Source: Aeromicrobium sp. 9AM (GTDB lineage: Bacteria > Actinomycetota > Actinomycetes > Propionibacteriales > Nocardioidaceae). Taken from it: DNA of 64,000 nt. The stretch lies in the NCBI RefSeq assembly GCF_902506105.1, contig NZ_LR733304.1:1078334-1142333 (forward strand), in the 5' to 3' direction. This document shows positions 39,779 through 48,100 of the stretch, in pieces; within the stretch, counting starts at the first letter, position 1; every line of letters starts with the position of its first letter. The translations under genes were made by a program, and so were the position numbers. The notes beneath the pieces were generated by a model, which was not told the DNA's origin, did no database searches, and was given only the letters and a program-made list of their open reading frames with translations.

Positions 39779-40417
39779 ATGAGCGACACGCAGTACGCGA
39801 CCCGTCATGTCGCGCCGCCTGTCGTACGCAGCCTCGACCTGACGGCCAAGGCGGGCCTGCTGATCCTCCTCGCGATCGCCCTGCTGTTCCCCGATCTCGG
39901 CCACATGCGGGGCAAGGCCGCCGGGCTGCGCGCGGTCACCTATCCCATGCTGGCCTTCTCGGTCCCGGCGCTCTGGTACGTCTTCTGGCGCGACCGCGCG
40001 TCGTTCCCCTGGGTCGCCGACCTCCTGGTGACGGTCACCTGCTTCACGGACACGCTCGGCAACCGGATGAACATGTACGACACGATCGTCTGGTTCGACG
40101 ACTGGATCCACTTCATGAACACGGGCTTCCTCACGGCCGCCGCGATCCTCCTGACGCTGCACCGCACCTCGACGTTGCGGGCCACGATCGAGCGCGCTCT
40201 CGCCTTTGGCGCGACCGTCGCGATCGGCTGGGAGATCGCGGAGTACTACGCATTCATCAGCACGTCGTCGGAGCGCCGCGGCGCCTACACCGACACCCTT
40301 GGCGATCTGTTCCTCGGTACGTCGGGCTCGGTCGTCGCCGCACTGGTGGTGCACTCGCTGTGGCGCATGGGCCGGCTGGTGTCGGCGGCGCCGCAGCTCG
40401 AGCCGCTACGAGCCTGA
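39779..40417 (+). CDS. DUF2238-like inner membrane protein
   Basis: A 212-residue polytopic protein with about five to six helices. The conserved phrases YDTIVWFDDWIHFMNTGFLTAAAILL and IGWEIAEYYAFISTSSERRGAYTDTLGDLFLGTSGSVVAAL recall the YjdF/DUF2238 group: acidic and His residues at the membrane face and a Trp-Glu pair in a helix. Function unknown. The start is leaderless: TATCCT (39767-39772), 6 nt, ATG. A lone gene, convergent with the YdeI-like gene. Confidence 0.75.
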   Translation: MSDTQYATRHVAPPVVRSLDLTAKAGLLILLAIALLFPDLGHMRGKAAGLRAVTYPMLAFSVPALWYVFWRDRASFPWVADLLVTVTCFTDTLGNRMNMYDTIVWFDDWIHFMNTGFLTAAAILLTLHRTSTLRATIERALAFGATVAIGWEIAEYYAFISTSSERRGAYTDTLGDLFLGTSGSVVAALVVHSLWRMGRLVSAAPQLEPLRA

Positions 40418-40418
40418 C

Positions 40419-40871
40419 TCAGCGCTGCTTGCGCTTGGTGAGCAGCAGCTCGACGGCCTGCGCAACCCGCCGCTGCCGCGTGTCGTCCTTCTTGGCACTC
40501 ACGATCCAGTCGACATAGCTGCGCTTGTGGCTGAACGACAGCGACTCGAAGAACGTCGCTGCCTCCGGAGCCGCACGCAACGCCTCGGCAAGATCATCAG
40601 GCGCCTTCATCTCGCGCGGCGCCGTGTCGAGGGTGATCTCGACGTCGACCTCGTCGCCGGCTGCGAGGCCGGCTGCCTCACGGTTCTCGGCACTGAGCGG
40701 GATCATGAAACGCCCGCCCATGGGCGCCACCGTCGTTCGATAGGTGTGGCCGCCGACCGTGACGGTCACGGGTGGACGCTTGCCACCTCCGAGGGTCTCC
40801 ACGACCTCGGCCGGCACCTCGATGCCGGTCGCCGTCTTGCCGCCGAGCTCGACGGTGCTGTGGAACTCCAT
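40419..40871 (-). CDS. DUF1905 / YdeI-type (OmpD-associated) protein
   Basis: A 150-residue protein with an N-terminal DUF1905 beta domain (EFHSTVELGGKTATGIEVPAEVVETLGGGKRPPVTVTVGGHTYRTTVAPMGGRFMIPLSAENREAAGLAAGDEVDVEI) and a C-terminal YdeI-like helix region (LAEALRAAPEAATFFESLSFSHKRSYVDWIVSAKKDDTRQRRVAQAVELL). This two-part layout is common and without known function. The start is leaderless, with CAGGAT 7 nt before the ATG. It is divergent from the DUF2630 gene. Confidence 0.82.
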   Translation of the reverse strand: MEFHSTVELGGKTATGIEVPAEVVETLGGGKRPPVTVTVGGHTYRTTVAPMGGRFMIPLSAENREAAGLAAGDEVDVEITLDTAPREMKAPDDLAEALRAAPEAATFFESLSFSHKRSYVDWIVSAKKDDTRQRRVAQAVELLLTKRKQR

Positions 40872-40923
40872 GGGCCAGATCCTGCCACTGACGCGACCTG
40901 GATGTGAGTCGTAGACTCGCGCC

Positions 40924-41172
40924 ATGACCACAGACCAGGGCATCCATGAGCACATCTCGGCGCTCGTCGCCGAAGAGAAGGCGCTGCGTGAGCAGCTGAG
41001 CAAGCATGAGGTCACGCCGGCAGAGGAGCACGCCCGGCTGCAGAAGCTCGAGGTCGAGCTCGACCAGGCGTGGGACCTGCTGCGCCAGCGCAACGCCAAG
41101 CGGCAGTACGGCGAGTCGCCCGACGAAGCCGCGGAGCGGTCGCCCGACGTCGTCGAGAAGTACCTCGGCTGA
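40924..41172 (+). CDS. DUF2630 family protein
   Basis: An 82-residue, helical, charged protein: IHEHISALVAEEKALREQLSKHEVTPAEEHARLQKLEVELDQAWDLLRQRNAKRQYGESPDEAAERSPDVVEKYLG. The line LEVELDQ.WDLLRQR.A is the DUF2630 signature. It should form a coiled-coil dimer; function unknown. Leaderless start: TAGACT (40912-40917), 6 nt, ATG. The MBL gene follows 2 bases after its stop. Confidence 0.88.
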   Translation: MTTDQGIHEHISALVAEEKALREQLSKHEVTPAEEHARLQKLEVELDQAWDLLRQRNAKRQYGESPDEAAERSPDVVEKYLG

Positions 41173-41174
41173 CG

Positions 41175-41819
41175 ATGCAGATCACCCGATTCGGCCACGC
41201 GGCAGTCCTGGTCGAGGCCGCTGACACGCGCGTCCTCATCGACCCCGGCGCCTTCAGCCTCGACGCCACGTTCGAGCTCGAGGGACTCGACGCGATCGTC
41301 GTGACGCACCAGCACGCCGACCACGTCGACACGACCCGCGGCCCGGGTCTGCTCGAGCGCAATCCCGATGCCGTGCTGCTGTGCGATCCCGAGAGCGCCT
41401 CGGTGCTCGAGTTCGGCTCGTGGAGCGAGCACGTCGACGGCACAGAGACGACGGTCGGCGGCATCACGATCCGCGGCGTCGGCGCGCAGCACGCCGTGAT
41501 CCTGCCCCAGATCCCCCGCATCACGAATGTCGGCGTGACACTGGCGGCCGACGGCGAGCCGACCGTCTTCCATCCCGGCGACTCGTACGAGACGGCCCCG
41601 GACGGTGTGGACGTGCTGGCGCTCCCCCTGTCAGCCCCGTGGGCCAAGGCCAGCGAGACGGTGGACTTCGTCCAGCGGGTCTCCCCCACGACGCTGTTCC
41701 CGATCCACGACCGGACGATCTCGGACCTCGCGTACGGGATCTACTGGGGTCAGGTCGCCAACTTCGGCGGGGTCGACGATGTCCGCAAGCTGGGTCAGGG
41801 CGACGCCACCACGGTGTGA
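41175..41819 (+). CDS. Metallo-beta-lactamase fold hydrolase
   Basis: A 214-residue MBL-fold protein (UlaG/L-ascorbate lactonase-like group). The metal motif is VTHQHADHVD (near 51-60); further ligands are in IHDRTI and the FHPGDSYE line. It begins MQITRFGHAAVLVEAADTRVLIDPGAFS, typical of these small hydrolases. Substrate unknown. It lies 2 bases after the DUF2630 gene, so the two are probably co-transcribed. Confidence 0.87.
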   Translation: MQITRFGHAAVLVEAADTRVLIDPGAFSLDATFELEGLDAIVVTHQHADHVDTTRGPGLLERNPDAVLLCDPESASVLEFGSWSEHVDGTETTVGGITIRGVGAQHAVILPQIPRITNVGVTLAADGEPTVFHPGDSYETAPDGVDVLALPLSAPWAKASETVDFVQRVSPTTLFPIHDRTISDLAYGIYWGQVANFGGVDDVRKLGQGDATTV

Positions 41820-41834
41820 TTCCCGCCTCCGGCA

Positions 41835-41876
41835 TTCAACCGAATCTGTGAATTGAGTTATCTCATATCTGAGATA
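41835..41876 (+). promoter_or_regulatory. Promoter and palindromic operator of the HTH-MurA gene
   Basis: Perfect palindromic arms TATCTCA-TATC-TGAGATA (41859-41876) cover TATCTC, a -10 box with TTCAAC (41835-41840) 18 bp upstream. The palindrome ends on the first base of the gene. A second reading (TATCTG 41866-41871, 7 nt, GTG 41879) would give a leaderless start. Confidence 0.6.
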
Positions 41877-43423
41877 TGGTGAAAGACATGACCGTTCGCG
41901 ACGATTACCTTTCCCGCATCGGGGCACTCATCCGGGACGCCCGACAGCACAGCGGCCTGACCCAGGCCGAGCTTGCGACCGAGCTCAAGACCAGCCAGAG
42001 TGCCGTGAATCGCATCGAGAAGGGGCAACAGAACTTGACGCTCGACATGCTGGCCCGCATCGGCAGTGCCCTCGATTCCGAGCTCGTCACCGTCGGCACC
42101 TCCGGTCCGAGTCACCTGCGCGTTGCCGGCGGGACGACCCTCTCGGGCTCGATCGACGTCAAGTCCAGCAAGAACGCCGGAGTCGCCCTCCTGTGCGCCT
42201 CGCTGCTCAACGCCGGCACCACGGTCCTGCGCAAGGTCGCCCGCATCGAGGAGGTGAACCGCCTGCTCGAGGTGCTCACCTCGATCGGCGTGAAGGCCAC
42301 CTGGCTCAACGAGCAGAACGACCTCGAGCTCATCGTGCCGGAGACGCTCAACCTCGCCGCCATGGACGCCGAGGCCGCCAGGCGTACGCGCAGCATCATC
42401 ATGTTCCTCGGTCCACTGATGCACCGCTACGACGACTTCGAGCTGCCTTACGCGGGTGGCTGTGACCTCGGCACCCGCACGGTCGAGCCCCACATGACGG
42501 CGCTGCGACCGTTCGGCCTCAAGGTCGTGGCGACCGAAGGCAGCTATCACGCCACCGCCGCATCGGGTGTCGGCCCGGAACGCCCCCTGGTGCTCACCGA
42601 GCGCGGCGACACCGTCACCGAGAACGCGCTGCTCGCCGCCGCCCGCTACGACGGCGTGACCGTGATCCGCAACGCCAGCCCCAACTACATGGTCCAGGAC
42701 CTGTGCTTCTTCCTGGTCAAGCTCGGTGTCGGCATCGAGGGCATCGGCACGACCACGCTGCGGGTCACCGGCAAACCGGTCATCAACTGCGACGTCGAGT
42801 ACGCGCCCAGCGAGGACCCCATCGAGGCCATGAGCCTCATCGCGGCTGCGATCGTCACCAAGTCGAGCATCACGGTGCGCCGCGTGCCGATCGAGTTCAT
42901 GGAGATCGAGCTGGCGCTGCTCGAGGAGATGGGCTTCCAGTACGACCGCGGCGAGGAGTATCCCGCCGAGAATGGTGAGACCCGCCTCGTCGACATCACG
43001 ACGTACGCATCGAAGCTGCACGCGCCGATCGACAAGATCCACCCGATGCCGTTCCCGGGGCTCAACATCGACAACCTCCCGTTCTTCGCGGTCATCGCCG
43101 CGACGGCGGAGGGCCAGACGATGCTGCACGACTGGGTCTACGAGAACCGCGCGATCTACCTCACCGAGCTCAACAAGCTCGGCGCGTCGGTCAAGCTGCT
43201 CGACCCACACCGCGTGCTGATCGAGGGGCCGACGCACTGGAGCGGCACGGAGCTGGTCTGCCCGCCGGCGCTGCGCCCCGCTGTGGTGATCCTGCTGGCC
43301 ATGCTCGCCGCCAAGGGCACCTCGGTGCTCCGCAGCGTCTACGTCATCAACCGCGGATACGAGGACCTCGCCGAGCGGCTCAACGCCCTCGGCGCCCAGA
43401 TCGAGACCTTCCGCGACATCTGA
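41876..43423 (+). CDS. Fusion of an XRE helix-turn-helix domain to a MurA-like enolpyruvyl transferase
   Basis: A 515-residue protein with two parts. Residues about 10-72 form a XRE/Cro HTH (LIRDARQHSGLTQAELATELKTSQSAVNRIEKGQQNLTLDMLARIGSAL). Residues about 80-510 match UDP-N-acetylglucosamine 1-carboxyvinyltransferase: KSSKNAG near the start, Cys196 in AGGCDLGTRTVEPH, then VLTERGDTVTENALLAAA and LRSVYVINRGYEDLAERL. MurA makes the first committed peptidoglycan precursor. Actinobacteria often carry such an extra fused copy. A palindrome overlaps its promoter. GTG 41879 and ATG 41888 are other possible starts. Confidence 0.85.
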   Translation: MVKDMTVRDDYLSRIGALIRDARQHSGLTQAELATELKTSQSAVNRIEKGQQNLTLDMLARIGSALDSELVTVGTSGPSHLRVAGGTTLSGSIDVKSSKNAGVALLCASLLNAGTTVLRKVARIEEVNRLLEVLTSIGVKATWLNEQNDLELIVPETLNLAAMDAEAARRTRSIIMFLGPLMHRYDDFELPYAGGCDLGTRTVEPHMTALRPFGLKVVATEGSYHATAASGVGPERPLVLTERGDTVTENALLAAARYDGVTVIRNASPNYMVQDLCFFLVKLGVGIEGIGTTTLRVTGKPVINCDVEYAPSEDPIEAMSLIAAAIVTKSSITVRRVPIEFMEIELALLEEMGFQYDRGEEYPAENGETRLVDITTYASKLHAPIDKIHPMPFPGLNIDNLPFFAVIAATAEGQTMLHDWVYENRAIYLTELNKLGASVKLLDPHRVLIEGPTHWSGTELVCPPALRPAVVILLAMLAAKGTSVLRSVYVINRGYEDLAERLNALGAQIETFRDI

Positions 43424-43493
43424 GCACCCACGGCGAGCCGAAAGGCTCGGGTGAGACGAGGGCGAAGGTACTGAGCCCTCCGCTCCCTAAGGA

Positions 43494-43535
43494 GGCCGCC
43501 CGCGGCCGACTGGGAGCGAGCTCTGCGAGCGAAGG
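43494..43535. repeat. 42-bp intergenic repeat, copy B
   Basis: Matches 5770-5811 at 41 of 42 bases. It lies downstream of the HTH-MurA gene and overlaps the first arm of the terminator-like stem at 43529. Confidence 0.75.
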
Positions 43536-43559
43536 GGCGCTCACGTTACGCCCCTTCGC
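43529..43559. terminator. Stem-loop between HTH-MurA and ahpD-like genes
   Basis: Perfect 11-bp arms GCGAAGGGGCG (43529-43539) and CGCCCCTTCGC (43549-43559) with a 9-nt loop, between two convergent genes. A smaller GAGCC-GAAA-GGCTC hairpin lies upstream at about 43435-43448. Confidence 0.7.
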
Positions 43560-43603
43560 TTCGCTCCCGCCCTCGTTCCTCGGGCTAGGGGCCGGATGGC
43601 CGC

Positions 43604-44059
43604 TCAGCCCCAGGCGCCGGCGACCTGGTGCGTCGAGACGTTGACCCGGTTCCACACGTTGATCGCCGCGATCGACAGGATCAGTGCGCCGAGCTGCTGC
43701 TCGTCGTAGTGCGCGGAGGCCGCCTCATACACGTCGTCCGGCACCGGGTCCGACGTGTCGCTCATACGCGTCACGGCCTCGGTCAGGGCGAGGGCCGCAC
43801 GCTCCGCGTCGTCGAAGTAGGGAGCATCCGGCCAACCCGCGACGGTGTCGATCTTCTCGTCGCTCTCCCCCATCTTGCGCAGCGCCTGCGCGTGCATCTG
43901 CAGGCATACGCTGCATCCGTTGATCTGGCTCGCGCGCAGGTGCACGAGCTCCTGCGTCGTGGCCGAGAGGCCGGTCTCCTCGATCGCCGTGGACAGGGCG
44001 CGGAGTGCCTCCAACGCGCCTGGGACCGCGATCGCCGGGTTGCTCATTCGTGCCTGCAT
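43604..44059 (-). CDS. AhpD-like carboxymuconolactone decarboxylase family protein
   Basis: A 151-residue AhpD-fold protein with the redox pair GCSVCLQMH (near residues 47-55), where CxxC and the following His make the peroxidase-type site, and the helix LVHLRASQINGCSVC. The family reduces peroxides or decarboxylates lactones. Such a gene beside an ECF41 sigma gene is the standard pairing, where the enzyme gene is the sigma factor's target. The ATG at 44059 has GGAGAACCATC upstream. Confidence 0.88.
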   Translation of the reverse strand: MQARMSNPAIAVPGALEALRALSTAIEETGLSATTQELVHLRASQINGCSVCLQMHAQALRKMGESDEKIDTVAGWPDAPYFDDAERAALALTEAVTRMSDTSDPVPDDVYEAASAHYDEQQLGALILSIAAINVWNRVNVSTHQVAGAWG

Positions 44060-44078
44060 GATGGTTCTCCTCAGTTCG

Positions 44079-44105
44079 TGTCACATCGTTGGCGGTTCGT
44101 TCGTC
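44079..44105 (+). promoter_or_regulatory. ECF41-type promoter in front of the sigma gene
   Basis: TGTCACA (44079-44085), 16-bp spacer, CGTC (44102-44105). This matches the ECF41 consensus (TGTCACA-N16-CGTC) as I recall it. It faces the sigma gene, suggesting self-activation. Confidence 0.8.
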
Positions 44106-44141
44106 AGGGCTATGACGCATCTCGAGAGGGGAATGTGACCG

Positions 44142-45011
44142 ATGTCCGAAGCGGAGTTCCTGGCGGAACGGTTCGAGCAGAATCGTGACCACCTGCGCGC
44201 GGTTGCCTACCGCATGCTCGGCTCGCTCCCCGAGGCCGAGGACGCCGTCCAGGAGTCCTGGCTGCGGCTCAGCCGTGTGGACGCCGACGAGATCGACAAC
44301 CTCGGCGGCTGGCTCACCACCGTCGTCGGCCGGGTGTGCCTCGACATGCTGCGCTCCCGCAGGACCCGCGGCGAGCAACCCCTCGACGTACGTCCGCACG
44401 ATCCGGCCAGCACGTCGGACGGCATCGATCCGGAGTACGAGGCGGAGCTCGTCGACTCGGTGGGCCTGGCGATGCTCGTGGTGCTGGAGAAGCTGACTCC
44501 GGCCGAGCGGCTGGCCTTCGTGCTGCACGACATGTTCGCAGTTCCGTTCGACGACATCGCGAGCATGATCGGGCGTACCCCTGATGCCGCCCGCCAGCTG
44601 GCCAGTCGTGCGCGTAGGCGCGTGCAGGGATCGGATCCCGTGCCGGGCACGCCGTTGCCCCGCCAGCGGGAGATCGTCGACGCCTTCATCTCCGCTGCGC
44701 GGGGCGGAGACTTCGATGCACTGGTCGAGGTGCTGGACCCCGATGTCGTGCTGCGGGCCGACACGGGTCACGGCCCGCCGGTGCTCGTGCGCGGGGCTCG
44801 CAACGTCGCCAGCGGTGCGATCTCGTTCCGTACGCCGGGACGCGAGAGCGTTCCGGTGCTCGTCGACGGTGGCGTCGGCATCGCCGGGATCGAGGGCGGG
44901 CGCCTCATCTCCGTGCTCCGGCTGGACTTCGTCGATGGCCGGATCGCGACGATCGACATCACGGCGGACCCCGAACGCGCGGCTGCGATGGAGCTGACGC
45001 GGCTCGACTGA
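44142..45011 (+). CDS. sigJ: ECF41-type sigma factor (SigJ-like)
   Basis: A 289-residue extracytoplasmic function sigma factor with a fused C-terminal SnoaL-like control domain. Region 2 is LRAVAYRMLGSLPEAEDAVQESWLRL, region 4 LEKLTPAERLAFVLHDMFAVPFDDIASMIGRTPDAARQLASRARRRV. The C-terminal part (about 175-289) has the expected PDVVLRADTG and VDGG lines. ECF41 factors work without a membrane anti-sigma factor; their C-terminal domain sets activity. Divergent from the ahpD-like gene. Confidence 0.92.
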   Translation: MSEAEFLAERFEQNRDHLRAVAYRMLGSLPEAEDAVQESWLRLSRVDADEIDNLGGWLTTVVGRVCLDMLRSRRTRGEQPLDVRPHDPASTSDGIDPEYEAELVDSVGLAMLVVLEKLTPAERLAFVLHDMFAVPFDDIASMIGRTPDAARQLASRARRRVQGSDPVPGTPLPRQREIVDAFISAARGGDFDALVEVLDPDVVLRADTGHGPPVLVRGARNVASGAISFRTPGRESVPVLVDGGVGIAGIEGGRLISVLRLDFVDGRIATIDITADPERAAAMELTRLD

Positions 45012-45078
45012 GCCGATTGCCAGCGACGCGCTGGACGATGGGTCGTGGTGTGCACCCGTGAGGGCCTAGTTTGAGCCC

Positions 45079-45837
45079 GTGACCGGATTCCTCGACGCCC
45101 CGCCACTGGCGTTCGCGCATCGCGGTGGTTCGAGGACGGCCGGGAACGTCGGCGTCGAGAACTCGCTCGCGGCGTTCGCTCATGCGTACGAGCTGGGCTA
45201 CCGCTACCTCGAGACCGACGTGCGGACGTCGTCCGACGGGGTGGTCTACGCGATCCACGACGCGGCCCTCGATCGGCTGTCCGGCAGCCCTGACCTGGTG
45301 GCCGGGCTGAGTGCCGAGTCGCTCGACCTGCAGCGCCTCGACCAGCGCGAGCCGTTCGCACGACTCGACGCGCTCTATGAGGCCTTTCCCGACGCGCGCC
45401 TCAACATCGATGTGAAGTCCGATGACGCGGTCGAGGCGACCTGCGCGGTCGTCGAGGCTCACGACGCCGTCGACCGGACCTGCCTGTCGTCGTTCTCCCA
45501 CGCGCGGCTCGTCCGCGTCCGTGAGATCCTGCCGGCGGTCGCGACATCGGCGTCGCGCCGAGAGGTGGCCGCGTTCAAGCTCCTCTCCCGCTTACTGCTC
45601 AAGCCGACGTACGTGTGCCTGCAGGTGCCGGCTGTGCTGCGTGGATTCCGCGTCGTCACGCGGCGGTTCGTACGGAAGGCGCACGCCCTCGGCCTGCAGG
45701 TGCACGTGTGGACGATCGACGAGCCTGACCAGATGCATGAGCTCCTCGACCTCGGCGTCGACGGCATCATCACCGACCGCACCGACGTCCTCAAGGACGT
45801 ACTGATCGCCAGAGGCACGTGGAAGGACCCGGCATGA
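45079..45837 (+). CDS. Glycerophosphodiester phosphodiesterase
   Basis: A 252-residue GDPD TIM-barrel enzyme that hydrolyses glycerophosphodiesters. The catalytic residues are in FAHRGGSRTAGNVGVENSLAAF (His, Arg, Glu), ETDVRTSSDGVVYAIHDAALDRLSG (Glu, Asp, His) and RLNIDVKS (Lys). No signal peptide, so it is cytoplasmic. Leaderless start: TAGTTT (45067-45072), 6 nt, GTG. It overlaps the MFS gene by 4 bases. Confidence 0.9.
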   Translation: MTGFLDAPPLAFAHRGGSRTAGNVGVENSLAAFAHAYELGYRYLETDVRTSSDGVVYAIHDAALDRLSGSPDLVAGLSAESLDLQRLDQREPFARLDALYEAFPDARLNIDVKSDDAVEATCAVVEAHDAVDRTCLSSFSHARLVRVREILPAVATSASRREVAAFKLLSRLLLKPTYVCLQVPAVLRGFRVVTRRFVRKAHALGLQVHVWTIDEPDQMHELLDLGVDGIITDRTDVLKDVLIARGTWKDPA

Positions 45838-47192
45838 GCGCAAAGGTCAAGGCCAACCCCGAGCAGAGGGCGTGGTTCTTCTACGACTGGGCCAACTCGG
45901 CATACATCACCACGATCGGCACGGTCCTCTACGCGCCGTACCTCACGAGCATCGCCGAGCGCTCGGCCTGCGGCTTCGTCGGCGACGACGACCGCAAGTG
46001 CGTCGAGAACCTCTCGGTGCTCGGCCTGTCGGTCTCGGCCGGCTCGCTGGTGTTCTACGTCGTCACGCTGGCGACAGTCATCTCGGCGTTCGTCCTGCCG
46101 ATCGTCGGCGCGATCGCCGACCGGGTCGAGTCCAAGAAGACCTTGATGGCCGGCCTCGCCTGGTCGGGCGCGGCGGTCGCTGCCTTGATGTTCTTCGTCA
46201 CCGGCACCAACTGGCAGCTCGGTGCGGGCCTTCTGGTGGTGGCCAACCTGTTCTATGCCTCGTCGATCGTGGTCTATGACGCGATCCTGATCGAGATCGC
46301 CGAGCCCGACGAACGTGACCGCATCTCCTCGCGTGGGTGGGCGCTCGGCTACCTCGGCGGCGGCCTGCTGCTCGCGGTCAACCTTGCTCTCGTCACGGTC
46401 AAGCCGTTCGGCCTCTCGACGGAGATGGCGGTGCGGATCAGCCTGCTGTCAGCCGCGATCTGGTGGGCGTACTTCACACTGATCCCCTATCGCGGCATCA
46501 AGGACCGGGCCCCGCGAGGTGTTGTTCCCGTCGAGGGCTCGACGCTGATGCAGCGCAGCTTCGGACAGCTGTTCCGTACGCTGCGCGAGCTCCGCAACTA
46601 TCCACAGACGCTGCTGTTCCTGGTCGCGTACCTGTTCTACAACGACGGCATCCAGACCGTGATCTACTCGGCCTCGGTCTACGGCGACAAGCAGCTGGGC
46701 TTCGAGACCAGCACGCTCATCGCGACGATCCTGATCGTCCAGTTCGTCGGCGTCGTCGGTGCCCTGGTGTTCGGCCGGGTCGCAGCGCGCATCGGCAGCC
46801 ATCGCACGATCCTCTACGGTCTCGGCGTCTGGATCCTGGTGGTGTGCTTCGGCTACTTCCTCCCCGCCGAGAAGATCGTCCCGTTCCTCGTGCTCGCCGT
46901 GGCGATCGGGCTGGTCCTGGGCGGCACGCAGGCGCTGTCGCGGGCGTTCTTCTCCCAGCTCATCCCCCGCGGCCGCGAGGCCGAGTACTTCAGCCTCTAC
47001 CAAGCCTGCGAGCGCGGCACGAGCTGGCTCGGCACGCTCGTGTTCGGCATCGTGCACCAGCTCACGGACTCGTACCGGCCGGCCATCCTGGCCCTCATCA
47101 TCTTCTTCGTCGTGGGTGGCGCGCTGCTGTGGAAGCTCGACGCTCGTCAGGGCATCGTCGAGGCGGGAAATCAGGCTCCGACAATCGTGTGA
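45834..47192 (+). CDS. UMF1-family MFS transporter (Atg22-like)
   Basis: A 452-residue permease with 12 helices. The N-terminal AWFFYDWANSAYITTIGTVLYAPYLTS and the GGTQALSRAFFSQLIPRGREAEYFSLYQACERGTSWLG motif are marks of the UMF1/Atg22 family, thought to move amino acids or similar compounds across membranes. The start ATG 45834 overlaps the GDPD stop (ATGA); a GTG 5 codons earlier is possible but lies inside the upstream gene. Substrate not readable. Confidence 0.9.
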   Translation: MSAKVKANPEQRAWFFYDWANSAYITTIGTVLYAPYLTSIAERSACGFVGDDDRKCVENLSVLGLSVSAGSLVFYVVTLATVISAFVLPIVGAIADRVESKKTLMAGLAWSGAAVAALMFFVTGTNWQLGAGLLVVANLFYASSIVVYDAILIEIAEPDERDRISSRGWALGYLGGGLLLAVNLALVTVKPFGLSTEMAVRISLLSAAIWWAYFTLIPYRGIKDRAPRGVVPVEGSTLMQRSFGQLFRTLRELRNYPQTLLFLVAYLFYNDGIQTVIYSASVYGDKQLGFETSTLIATILIVQFVGVVGALVFGRVAARIGSHRTILYGLGVWILVVCFGYFLPAEKIVPFLVLAVAIGLVLGGTQALSRAFFSQLIPRGREAEYFSLYQACERGTSWLGTLVFGIVHQLTDSYRPAILALIIFFVVGGALLWKLDARQGIVEAGNQAPTIV

Positions 47193-47223
47193 CCTCGCTC
47201 GCGCATACGCGTACGCGTTTAGG

Positions 47224-47249
47224 GGAATCTCATGTGCGTCATTTACGTT
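47224..47249 (+). promoter_or_regulatory. SigR/SigH-type promoter of rbpA
   Basis: GGAAT (47224-47228), 18-bp spacer, GTT (47247-47249). It matches the thiol-stress SigR consensus GGAAT-N18-GTT of Streptomyces and SigH of mycobacteria. rbpA is known to be a SigR target in Streptomyces coelicolor. Confidence 0.8.
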
Positions 47250-47281
47250 GTAAGAGGTAAGTAATACGAGAGGGGACGCAC

Positions 47282-47686
47282 ATGGCTGAACGTGCATTGC
47301 GAGGTGCTCGGCTCGGGACACAGAGCTTCGAGGACGAGCGCGGCGTGGAAATGGCTCCCCGTCAGCAGGTCGAGTACGTATGCCCCGACGGGCACACGTT
47401 CACGGTGACGATGGCGGACGAGGCGGAGATCCCGTTCGAGTGGGAAGACCCCAAGACCGGTCAGATCGGTCAGCTCGCCGACGGCGTCAAGCCTGAGGGC
47501 AAGGCTGAGAAGCCGATCCGCACCCACTGGGACATGCTGCTCGAGCGCCGCTCAGAGGCTGAGCTCGAGGAGATCCTCACCGAGCGGCTCGAGCTGCTCC
47601 GTGGTGGCGAGATCGGACCGCCGCACCTCCACCGGCCCGCCAAGAAGAGCGCGGCGAAGAAGAGCACCACCAAGAAGAGCGCCTGA
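47282..47686 (+). CDS. rbpA: RNA polymerase-binding protein RbpA
   Basis: A 134-residue RbpA, the actinobacterial activator of the housekeeping RNA polymerase holoenzyme. The N-terminal MAERALRGARLGTQSFEDERG tail, the zinc-knuckle-like core YVCPDGHTFTVTM, the HWDMLLERRSEAELEEIL sigma-binding region and a Lys-rich end (AKKSAAKKSTTKKSA) are visible. The C-terminal Lys/Ser tail is longer than the mycobacterial one. GAGGGGAC lies before the ATG. A SigR-type promoter suggests induction by disulfide stress. Confidence 0.95.
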   Translation: MAERALRGARLGTQSFEDERGVEMAPRQQVEYVCPDGHTFTVTMADEAEIPFEWEDPKTGQIGQLADGVKPEGKAEKPIRTHWDMLLERRSEAELEEILTERLELLRGGEIGPPHLHRPAKKSAAKKSTTKKSA

Positions 47687-47711
47687 GACTCACGTCTCTC
47701 GCACGACCAAG

Positions 47712-47733
47712 GACCCCGGCTCCGGCCGGGGTC
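47712..47733 (+). terminator. Terminator of rbpA
   Basis: A 9-bp stem GACCCCGGC/GCCGGGGTC with a TCCG loop, then TTTCT. It is 25 bases after the rbpA stop. Confidence 0.85.
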
Positions 47734-48100
47734 TTTCTGGTTTCGGCCAACGTCTCGTGCGACCCGACGATGTCGCGTCCTACCGGCTCCCTTCTGTTGT
47801 CAAGACGCCGCTGAGAGCGTGTTCTCGGTTGGAGTCTTTCGTCGGCGGGCGGCCGGTTGTAGCGTCGGTTCTGCGGGTCCGGGAAGTGGCTGATCCGAAG
47901 TGTCGATGTGGTGACCACGAGCGGACAAGTCGCAACAAGGCACAAAGCCAGTCATTCCGAGGGTCACACCCGCGGTCACCAACCACAGCCCAGCACCATC
48001 AGGCTGCGTTGGCGATCCTCACAGTCATTCCGCCGCCGTGGACCGGCCACCGCGCGAGTGCCGGCGGAGTTCCTCTCCTCGGGGCCACTACCGTTGGTGC
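47734..48100. other. Non-coding spacer after rbpA
   Basis: About 370 bases with no gene I can support. The open frames have no ribosome site, odd composition and stops in the likely start areas. The only signal is TACCGT (48089-48094), 6 nt before the ATG at 48101. Confidence 0.5.

Noticed and set aside
47734-48100. Short frames after rbpA as genes, for example on the minus strand
   Set aside because: No ribosome site or leaderless box at a start codon, and composition unlike coding DNA of the neighbours.
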